Below, one piece after another: positions 1 through 5,103 of a stretch of DNA of 10,078 nt. The notes beneath the pieces were generated by a model that ran no database searches, was not told the DNA's origin, and saw nothing but the letters and a program-made list of their open reading frames with translations. Position numbers and translations under genes: made by a program. Origin of the DNA: Desulfobacterales bacterium (GTDB lineage: Bacteria; Desulfobacterota; Desulfobacteria; Desulfobacterales; C00003106). Where the stretch lies: assembly GCA_030594505.1 (NCBI GenBank), contig JAUVFC010000045.1, forward strand, positions 1 to 10,078, given 5' to 3'. The stretch's first letter is position 1, and every line of letters starts with the position of its first letter.

Positions 1-131
1 AGGTTACAGGCGTGACTTACAATAATGAAAAAGCCTTTTTGATAATTGGATCGTCCACTGCAGGAAACAGGTTGATTGAAGCAGACAATATTATAGAGGT
101 CAATAAAACAGTGGCAGCTCAGCAGGAGTGA
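1..131 (+). CDS. flgD: Flagellar hook-assembly scaffold FlgD, C-terminal end (partial)
   Basis: The reading frame is open from the window edge (first full codon at position 3) to TGA at 129-131, giving 42 residues. The tail contains VTGVTYNNEKAFLIIG, then a short linker and ADNIIEVNKTV. This resembles the C-terminal end of FlgD, where a 'G.V..V....G...L.VG' strand pair is followed by a strand with the pattern 'I.EV'. FlgD caps the growing hook and lets FlgE subunits polymerise. The position directly before flgE is the usual place for flgD, which supports the call. Most of the gene lies outside the window, so length and N-terminal export signal cannot be judged. The identification rests on a short piece plus context. 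Confidence 0.72.
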   Translation, partial: VTGVTYNNEKAFLIIGSSTAGNRLIEADNIIEVNKTVAAQQE

Positions 132-166
132 ACAGTAGGCAGTAAGGAGTAAGCAGTAAGCAGTAA
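132..166. repeat. Tandem 7-bp repeat array A (GCAGTAA type, 5 units)
   Basis: Five consecutive heptamers begin one base after the flgD stop codon: ACAGTAG, GCAGTAA, GGAGTAA, GCAGTAA, GCAGTAA. The 7-bp period is exact and the units are slightly degenerate. This resembles the STRR heptanucleotide repeats described in cyanobacteria in style, although not in sequence. The array is not coding and has no obvious regulatory motif. Confidence 0.8.
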
Positions 167-172
167 AATGCA

Positions 173-214
173 AAATAACGAATGACTAATAACCAATGAC
201 AAATGACCAAAAAC
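173..214. repeat. Tandem 7-bp repeat array B (NAATGAC type, 6 units)
   Basis: Six in-register heptamers follow array A: AAATAAC, GAATGAC, TAATAAC, CAATGAC, AAATGAC, CAAAAAC. The consensus is NAATRAC, with the first base free and the last unit degenerate. The array ends just before the flgE ribosome binding site (GGAGG at 218-222). It is a second repeat family with the same period as array A but a different sequence, so the two did not come from one expansion. Confidence 0.75.
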
Positions 215-230
215 AGAGGAGGAATATAAT

Positions 231-1967
231 ATGTCGCTATCAAGTTCACTCTTTTCAGGCATCAGCGGACTAAATACCCTTGGCAATGCCATGACCGTTA
301 TCGGTGACAATATTGCCAACGTGAACACGGTCGGTTTTAAGTCCAGCAGGGTCACTTTTCAGGATGTCATGAGTCAGACCGTGGCCACCACGGCAGGCAG
401 CGCCCAGGTAGGATGCGGCACGTCTCTTGCGGACATTTGCAGCAGTTTTGCCCAGGGAACTTTTGAGTCTACCGGCTCTACCACAGACCTGGCCATAGGA
501 GGAGAGGGATTCTTTGTGGTTCGGGATCCTAATAATGTCGAGCATGAGTACTACACACGATCCGGCGAATTCCGCTTTGACAAAGATGGCAACTTTATCA
601 ACCCGGCCGGCTATATTGTTCGCGGATGGGAACTCGACCAGGATACGGGTGAAGATACAGGGTCGATTACGGACGTCAAACTCCAATCATTTACATCATC
701 ACCAAAAGAAACCGACCTGGTAACGGCGATTACGAACCTTGATGCCGATGCCATCAGCAAGTCGGCAGTCCTTGGGAATGTATGGGATGGCGCCGATTCC
801 AACGGTATATACATCGGCAATGATGAGTACGAGTATCAAACCACCATCAAAGTGTATGATTCTCTGGGAGCCACCCATGACGTCACCATTTACTATGATA
901 AGGGTGACACGACATCATCATATGAGTATATCGTGACCTGTAATCCCGGTGAAGACAAAAGGACTGATATAGACAGTAATCAGTCCGGCGTTGGCATGCT
1001 GGGCAAAGGAACCATAACCTTTAATGCGGCATCCGGAGCAATTTTTGATATTGATTTTTCAGCTTTTGATCCGACAAACACGACGACAGAAATAGGTACG
1101 CCGGTGGTAACGCAGTACGGACCTACAACACCGGTTGCCTCGGGCGCCTACACAGGAGCATCTACATTGACTTATACCTTTACGGTAAATACTGCCGGGA
1201 ATATCGGCGCCGGCGCCTCAATGGACTGGACGGACGGCACCAATAACGGTACCATCGTGCTCGATGGCGCCCCTCAAGCTGTAGGTCTGCTGGGTCTGCA
1301 AGTCGATTTCGGTGTGGCCGGGGAAGCCCTTGTTGCCGGTGACACCTTCACGGTCGCCTGCTACGGCGACAATGACGTTCATAACTCCAACTGCTGGGTA
1401 CCCAAAAGCGAACCCGCCGACCTCTCGAACGGCTACTTCACCTTTAATGCGGACTTCATTGGGGGCGCCAACACGGATATGGATGTCGAAATCGACTTTG
1501 GTTCTTTCTATAACACCACGAACAGTAGCTGGGTTAACGGTTCCCTGTCCACGACCCAGTATTCATCGGCTTCCACCACCACATTTCAGTCGGCCAACGG
1601 CTATGGCGCCGGTGATCTGCAGACGCTGTCAGTGGCCGCGAACGGCATGATCACGGGCCAATACTCCAATGGTCAGGTCATCCCCCTTTACAGGGTGGCC
1701 CTGGCGAAGTTTCAGAACATTCAGGGCCTGCACAAGGAAGGTGGAAACCTTTTCAGTGAGACAAGGCACAGCGGTGACCCCATTACCAGCAAACCCGGGA
1801 CAAATGGCCTGGGGGTGATTTCACCCAACTCTCTTGAGCAGTCTAACGTGGATATCGCCAACGAATTTGTGAAGATGATTATCACCCAGCGCGGGTTCCA
1901 GGCGAATTCCAAGATTATCACGGTAACCGACCAGATGTTGGCGGAATTGATCCAATTGAAACGATAA
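231..1967 (+). CDS. flgE: Flagellar hook protein FlgE
   Basis: This 578-residue protein is the hook subunit, exported by the flagellar type III system to form the joint between rod and filament. The N-terminus has the rod/hook family signature (NIANVNTVGFKSSRVTF, residues 27-43) followed by FAQGTFESTGSTTDLAIGGEGFFV (two segments, residues 73-96). The C-terminus ends with the D0 helix, with SLEQSNVDIANEF at 534-546 and then the ITQRGFQANSKI segment. The start is set by GGAGG at 218-222, 8 nt before ATG. It is longer than the roughly 400-residue enteric FlgE; the extra length sits in a surface-domain insert around residues 285-400. Similar segments flank this insert (about 263-300 and 403-450), suggesting internal duplication. 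Five cysteines (62, 70, 237, 377, 388) are unusual for an axial protein. GC content looks higher than in the mot genes downstream. Confidence 0.96.
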   Translation: MSLSSSLFSGISGLNTLGNAMTVIGDNIANVNTVGFKSSRVTFQDVMSQTVATTAGSAQVGCGTSLADICSSFAQGTFESTGSTTDLAIGGEGFFVVRDPNNVEHEYYTRSGEFRFDKDGNFINPAGYIVRGWELDQDTGEDTGSITDVKLQSFTSSPKETDLVTAITNLDADAISKSAVLGNVWDGADSNGIYIGNDEYEYQTTIKVYDSLGATHDVTIYYDKGDTTSSYEYIVTCNPGEDKRTDIDSNQSGVGMLGKGTITFNAASGAIFDIDFSAFDPTNTTTEIGTPVVTQYGPTTPVASGAYTGASTLTYTFTVNTAGNIGAGASMDWTDGTNNGTIVLDGAPQAVGLLGLQVDFGVAGEALVAGDTFTVACYGDNDVHNSNCWVPKSEPADLSNGYFTFNADFIGGANTDMDVEIDFGSFYNTTNSSWVNGSLSTTQYSSASTTTFQSANGYGAGDLQTLSVAANGMITGQYSNGQVIPLYRVALAKFQNIQGLHKEGGNLFSETRHSGDPITSKPGTNGLGVISPNSLEQSNVDIANEFVKMIITQRGFQANSKIITVTDQMLAELIQLKR

Positions 1968-1982
1968 CATCCCCCATACCCG

Positions 1983-2031
1983 AAAAAGAGGAGTAGTCAC
2001 GGCGCTGACCATGCCGTGACACTCCTTTTTT
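1983..2031 (+). terminator. Rho-independent terminator after flgE
   Basis: AGGAGT (1989-1994) plus GTCACGGC (1996-2003) pairs with GCCGTGAC (2013-2020) plus ACTCCT (2021-2026). There is one bulged A at 1995 and a 9-nt loop. A T run follows directly (2026-2031), and an upstream A run (1983-1987) could pair with it. This is a textbook intrinsic terminator starting about 16 bp after the flgE stop. It should end the flgD-flgE transcript, and with the A run it might also work in the other direction. Confidence 0.9.
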
Positions 2032-2093
2032 GTTTCCATCCAGAAATGGCATCTTTTGCCCCAAGACAAAATCTACCATTTCTGGATGGAAAC
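2032..2093. repeat. Long perfect inverted repeat (18-bp arms)
   Basis: GTTTCCATCCAGAAATGG at 2032-2049 is the exact reverse complement of 2076-2093. The 26-nt spacer can form a second small stem (TTTTG 2054-2058 with CAAAA 2067-2071). There is no T run after it, so it is not a classical terminator. It begins one base after the terminator T tract. It could be a dispersed palindromic element, an RNA 3'-end protector, or a DNA cruciform; the sequence alone does not decide. Confidence 0.85.
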
Positions 2094-2122
2094 TTTCTTG
2101 CTTTCTGTGCGACTCTCTAACC

Positions 2123-2136
2123 GTCAATAGGTTGAC
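2123..2136. promoter_or_regulatory. FleQ-box-like palindrome (candidate flagellar activator site)
   Basis: The sequence GTCAATAGGTTGAC matches 12 of 14 positions of the Pseudomonas FleQ box as I recall it (GTCAATAAATTGAC). The palindrome extends to CGTCAA/TTGACG (2122-2137). A second half-site, TTGACG, is at 2151-2156. It lies about 260 bp upstream of the sigma-54 promoter, a plausible enhancer distance for an NtrC-family activator. Binding by a FleQ-type regulator is inferred, and the regulator gene is not in this window. Confidence 0.45.
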
Positions 2137-2393
2137 GTGTCTTTTGAACTTTGACGCGAGATTAAGGGAAGAGCTGCCAACAAACAATATATTGTAAAAT
2201 TTTCAGTAGACGTTTCATTGTTGTGGCATGGTTTTTTATTAAGCGCCATTAGAATGAGAAAAATAAAATTTACTATATTTTCATTAGGTTAAGCCTGCCG
2301 GTTATTTTTGCCCTTTAGATAATTTTCCGCGGCCGCCTCATTTTTTTTCTTCCGCAAATTCCACGTATCCCGACCATGAGATATTAAAAAACA

Positions 2394-2409
2394 TGGCATA
2401 GAGGTTGCT
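2394..2409 (+). promoter_or_regulatory. Sigma-54 (-24/-12) promoter for the motA operon
   Basis: TGGCATAGAGGTTGCT contains the -24 element TGGCAT and the -12 element TTGCT, with the required GG-N10-GC spacing (GG 2395-2396, GC 2407-2408). This is close to the consensus TGGCAC-N5-TTGCW. Transcription would start near 2420, giving a leader of about 64 nt before motA. Sigma-54 control of flagellar genes is well known in many proteobacteria. The candidate FleQ-like site at 2123-2136 fits the need for an upstream activator. Confidence 0.85.
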
Positions 2410-2483
2410 TTGTTGCATAGTCAAAAGTGAAATAAGACGACCTCGTAAATAATCTTCAAACAAACCGGGGGAAGGGATTTTTT

Positions 2484-3248
2484 ATGGATTTAGCAACCAT
2501 TTTGGGAATTTTTTCCGCATTCGGCCTTGTAATCATAGCTATCGTCATGGGAGGAGGGCTCACCCTCTTTGTTAATATCCCCTCAGTGATGATCGTAGTC
2601 GGGGGGACCACGGGTGCTACATTAGTCAGCTATCCCTTAAAAGAAGTCCTTGGGCTTGTTCGGATCGTAAAAAACGTGTTTTTTAAAAAGAGGGAATCGG
2701 TCCGGGATATAATCAAAAAATTTATCGATTTTGCGACAAAGGCGAGGCGTGAAGGGATATTGGCTTTGGAGTCGGAAATGAAAAACATTGATGAAGAATT
2801 TCTGAAGAAAGGAGTTCAACTATCCATAGATGGGCTCGAACCGGAGTCTATAAGAGACCTGCTTGAAACAGAAATCGAATTTATTCAGGGAAGACACCAG
2901 CTCGGAGCTGAAATCTTTACCACCATGGGGACTTTTGCACCTGCTCTCGGAATGATCGGAACGCTGATAGGGTTAGTGCAGATGCTGCAATCAATGGATG
3001 ATCCAAGTACAATCGGACCTGCCATGGCAGTGGCCCTCTTGACCACATTTTACGGATCGTTGATCGCCAACCTTATTTGTATGCCGATGGCCGGGAAATT
3101 GAAAACCCGGAGCAGGGAAGAGGTTTTGATAAAAGAGATGATGATCGAAGGTATACTTTCAATAGCACGGGGTGACAATCCGCGAATCGTGGAACAAAAA
3201 CTACAGGCTTTTATTCCGCCAAATATGAGAGAATCATTCTTTAAATGA
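2484..3248 (+). CDS. motA: Flagellar stator protein MotA (PomA-like)
   Basis: This 254-residue inner-membrane protein forms the torque-generating part of the stator that surrounds the MotB dimer. Four membrane segments are visible: about 4-24, 31-50, 147-170 and 178-203. The cytoplasmic loop between segments 2 and 3 carries ARREGILALE; R88 and E96 match the spacing of the charged residues in Vibrio PomA (R88/E96) and E. coli MotA (R90/E98) that interact with FliG. The FAPALGMIGTLIGL segment (151-164) with P153 is typical of the third membrane helix. Its length matches PomA (about 253) rather than enteric MotA (about 295), hinting at a sodium-type stator. Start: GGGGGAAGGG 7 nt before ATG. It is the first gene after the sigma-54 promoter. 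Its TGA stop is shared with the end of an inserted element (3247-3434). Confidence 0.95.
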   Translation: MDLATILGIFSAFGLVIIAIVMGGGLTLFVNIPSVMIVVGGTTGATLVSYPLKEVLGLVRIVKNVFFKKRESVRDIIKKFIDFATKARREGILALESEMKNIDEEFLKKGVQLSIDGLEPESIRDLLETEIEFIQGRHQLGAEIFTTMGTFAPALGMIGTLIGLVQMLQSMDDPSTIGPAMAVALLTTFYGSLIANLICMPMAGKLKTRSREEVLIKEMMIEGILSIARGDNPRIVEQKLQAFIPPNMRESFFK

Positions 3249-3434
3249 GACCTTTGCATAACGCGACATTTTTTTGTCAGGCAAGGAAGGCGAAAACTTT
3301 AACCGGAGGTCCGCCTCAGGCGGATTGAGGATAGCGCTGACGCTTCACTCCGTGCAAAGTTTGAAGCCTGACACTGCATCTCACGGGCACGCAGTGAAGC
3401 ATAGCGCTCATAATGGCAGTTATGCAAAGGTCTC
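3247..3434. mobile_element. MITE-like non-coding insertion with 16-bp TIRs and 5-bp target duplication
   Basis: GAGACCTTTGCATAAC (3247-3262) is a perfect inverted copy of 3419-3434. Both sides are flanked by TAAAT (3242-3246 and 3435-3439), a target-site duplication. The 188-bp element has no meaningful ORF, so it is a MITE or a similarly mobilised remnant that depends on a transposase elsewhere. It contains further inverted repeats: TGTCAGGC (3275-3282) with 3365-3372, AAACTTT (3294-3300) with 3356-3362, CCGCCTCAGGCGG (3311-3323), and an imperfect pair 3333-3355 with 3387-3408. It entered between T and GA of the motA stop codon, and its own terminal GA restores TGA. The parent IS family cannot be assigned from the ends alone. 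Confidence 0.85.
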
Positions 3435-3451
3435 TAAATGATATTATTTTT

Positions 3452-3458
3452 GGGTGAG
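3452..3458 (+). promoter_or_regulatory. Ribosome binding site that favours the ATG at 3467
   Basis: GGGTGAG at 3452-3458 is 8 nt before ATG 3467, a good spacing. The alternative GTG start at 3458 overlaps this site and would leave no spacer, so the ATG is preferred. Removing the MITE and one TAAAT copy would leave about 25 nt between the motA stop and this start. Confidence 0.65.
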
Positions 3459-3466
3459 TGCACAAG

Positions 3467-4234
3467 ATGGGAAGAAGAGAAAAAAGAACGCGCGACACAG
3501 AACGACCTTCAGGTACAAATCAGATGTTGACTGTCTCGCTTTTCATAATTCTTTTGGCCTTTTTTATTTTGCTCAACACCTATGCGGTGGTTGATCAAAC
3601 CAAGAAGATGAAGGCGTTAGGGTCTTTACTCGGGAGTTTCGGAATTCTTCCCGGCGGCCTCTCCGTATTTACAGGAGAAGGGAAGGAGACAATGCCGCCC
3701 ACGGCTCCGATAAACATGAGACAATTCGACGTCGATACGATTATGTCATTACCCGTCCCGGAGGATATCGATACGGTCGCTATTGAGTCGGATGACCAGA
3801 AAAACGTTGTTACAATTCAGGAAGAATTACTTTTTGATAAAGGTGGGCTGAAAATAAAGAGATCCGCCTTTCCGGTTTTAGATGCACTTTGTCGAATCAT
3901 TAAGAGAGACAATAGCAACGTGGAAATAGCAGGACATACGGCCATGTTAGAACAGGACGAAGATGCCGGATGGAAGCTTTCCGGCTTCCAGGCCATGGCA
4001 GTGGCCAGGTATTTCATAGAAAGAGGAAACGTAGACCCCAAAACTGTTGCAGCTTATGGTTGCAGCGAATATCGACCACGTATCATGAATGTAACAAGAG
4101 AGACCAGAAGGCAAAACAGGAGAGTGGATATCGTTATTAGCCCCGGTGCATGGCGACATGTAAACCGGTTTTACAAAAATAGACCTGATAGGTTTTTCAC
4201 GTTCAAGAAATTTGTTTTTGATATCTTTGACTGA
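3467..4234 (+). CDS. MotB-like OmpA-family protein lacking the ion-binding and peptidoglycan-binding residues
   Basis: This 255-residue protein (from ATG 3467) has MotB layout: a basic N-terminus, one membrane segment (about 20-40), a linker and an OmpA-like domain (about 115-225). Aligned on the shared FF at 32-33, its Ser24 sits where the next gene's MotB has Asp24, the ion-binding residue; Trp18 is Asn. In the OmpA domain, GHTD becomes GHTA (A159) and the Arg of the LSxxR motif becomes Gln175. These two positions correspond to the Asp and Arg that bind diaminopimelate in OmpA-type domains. Other features remain (LLFDKGGLKI, AYGCSEYRPR, RRQNRRVDIVI). A basic aromatic tail (about 232-255) extends past the domain. 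The intact frame argues against simple decay. A role as an accessory stator or periplasmic scaffold is inferred. It lies between motA and motB. Confidence 0.8.
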   Translation: MGRREKRTRDTERPSGTNQMLTVSLFIILLAFFILLNTYAVVDQTKKMKALGSLLGSFGILPGGLSVFTGEGKETMPPTAPINMRQFDVDTIMSLPVPEDIDTVAIESDDQKNVVTIQEELLFDKGGLKIKRSAFPVLDALCRIIKRDNSNVEIAGHTAMLEQDEDAGWKLSGFQAMAVARYFIERGNVDPKTVAAYGCSEYRPRIMNVTRETRRQNRRVDIVISPGAWRHVNRFYKNRPDRFFTFKKFVFDIFD

Positions 4235-4241
4235 CGGTGAA

Positions 4242-4329
4242 GATTGTCGATTGTCGATTGATGATTGATGATTGTTTCGATTTTGGAGTTTGGAATTAAT
4301 TTTCAATCGACAATCTCCAATCAACAATC
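4242..4329. repeat. Inverted arrays of 7-bp repeats between the two motB genes
   Basis: Five forward heptamers (GATTGTC twice, GATTGAT twice, GATTGTT; 4242-4276) are followed after a 27-bp spacer by inverted units (CAATCGA, CAATCTC, CAATCAA, CAATC; 4304-4329). The arms give a perfect 12-bp stem, GATTGTCGATTG (4249-4260) with CAATCGACAATC (4304-4315). The array starts 7 bp after the motB-like stop and ends 12 bp before motB. In RNA this would form a hairpin within the operon message. There is no T run, so it is not an obvious terminator. Confidence 0.8.
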
Positions 4330-4341
4330 CGTAGGCGGCTT

Positions 4342-5070
4342 ATGGCAAGAAATAAAAAGAGAAGTGAAGCGACTGATATGGATCCGAATGCCTGGATGGT
4401 GACATTTGGTGATCTTCTTATGCTTCTCTTAACATTCTTTGTAATGCTTCTGTCAATGTCATCAATGGATGACCTTGCTATAAAAAAACTGTTTAGTGTC
4501 CTAACGGGAGCAATGGGTGCGCTTGAGCTTGTGGATGAAAAAGATATCCGTTCTTTTACAAGTATTATCCAAACCACTGCGCTAAGTCAATCTGTAGCAT
4601 TGCTTGATGACGGAAATAAACTCAAGAGCTTGCTCTCTGAATCCGAAGATCCCGACGTCGGGGCGACAATAGAAAAATTAGGGGTGAACATTAATGTCTA
4701 CGATGATTCACGAGGAACGGTTATATCGTTTAAGGCAACAATGTTATTTGACTCAGGGAAAGCAGATATCAAACCTGAAATGTTGCCGATTCTCAGACGG
4801 CTTAGAGAGATCATAGAGATGACGACCAATGATATGCTCATTATCGGGCATACCGATAATATATCTATTCACAGCAGTAAGTATCGTTCAAACTGGGAAC
4901 TTTCGTTCTTTCGTGGTTTGAGTTTTCTAAACTATTTTTTACAAGGGCGTGAAATATCTCCGGAACGATTTAGTGTGGGCGGGGCCGGAGACTCACAACC
5001 ACGATACCCTAATACCACACCGGGAAATAGAGAAAAAAACAGACGGGTTGAAGTAATATTCAAAAATTAA
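4342..5070 (+). CDS. motB: Flagellar stator protein MotB (PomB-like)
   Basis: This 242-residue protein is the ion-conducting, wall-anchored stator subunit that pairs with MotA. The membrane helix reads AWMVTFGDLLMLLLTFFVML (17-36), with the essential Asp at 24 and the family Trp at 18. The OmpA-like domain (about 130-240) has MLFDSGKADI, GHTD (D172), SNWELSFFR (R191), GAGDSQPRYPN and NRRVEVIF, so both peptidoglycan-contacting residues are present. The helix resembles PomB (TFADL...CFFVLLLSFSEMD) more than enteric MotB, which with the short MotA suggests sodium use; this is an inference. The ribosome binding site is weak (AGGCGG at 4333-4338, only 3 nt before ATG). The upstream heptad hairpin might affect its translation. 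fliL follows after 33 bp. Confidence 0.95.
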   Translation: MARNKKRSEATDMDPNAWMVTFGDLLMLLLTFFVMLLSMSSMDDLAIKKLFSVLTGAMGALELVDEKDIRSFTSIIQTTALSQSVALLDDGNKLKSLLSESEDPDVGATIEKLGVNINVYDDSRGTVISFKATMLFDSGKADIKPEMLPILRRLREIIEMTTNDMLIIGHTDNISIHSSKYRSNWELSFFRGLSFLNYFLQGREISPERFSVGGAGDSQPRYPNTTPGNREKNRRVEVIFKN

Positions 5071-5103
5071 CCGTTTATTATTAAACAAACGGAGGAAAAT
5101 TCT

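Larger units (their letters stand above)
1968..2483. other. Large intergenic region between flgE and motA
   Basis: This 516-bp gap separates two transcription units. In order it holds an intrinsic terminator (1983-2031), an 18-bp-arm hairpin (2032-2093), a FleQ-box-like palindrome (2123-2136), an AT-rich stretch (about 2180-2390) where I recognise no gene or clear site, a sigma-54 promoter (2394-2409), and the motA Shine-Dalgarno sequence (GGGGGAAGGG, 2467-2476). Short open frames on the minus strand run through the hairpins and have no coding character. Confidence 0.75.

Noticed and set aside
132..214. CRISPR array
   Set aside because: The units are 7 bp with no spacers; the arrays are simple tandem repeats.
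270..686. Long minus-strand open frame inside flgE
   Set aside because: It is a shadow of the flgE reading frame with no ribosome binding site or family resemblance.
2047..2062. TGGCATCTTTTGCC, which resembles -24/-12 elements
   Set aside because: The spacing is GG-N8-GC, too short for sigma-54, and it lies in the loop region of the 18-bp hairpin.
1918..2187. Minus-strand open frame across the flgE end and the intergenic hairpins
   Set aside because: It crosses a strong terminator and a perfect palindrome, overlaps the flgE end, and its translation shows no recognisable protein character.
2224..2240. TGGCATGG, which resembles a -24 element
   Set aside because: No GC occurs at the required distance downstream.
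2278..2305. GCCGGTTA as a possible sigma-28 (FliA) -10 element
   Set aside because: The upstream -35 position reads TTTTCATT, which does not match TAAAGTTT.
3355..3380. CAAAGTTT in the MITE-like element as a sigma-28 -35 element
   Set aside because: The -10 position does not resemble GCCGATAA, and the motif is one arm of an internal inverted repeat.
3458..4234. GTG at 3458 as the start of the MotB-like gene
   Set aside because: It overlaps the likely ribosome binding site GGGTGAG; ATG 3467 has a proper 8-nt spacer.
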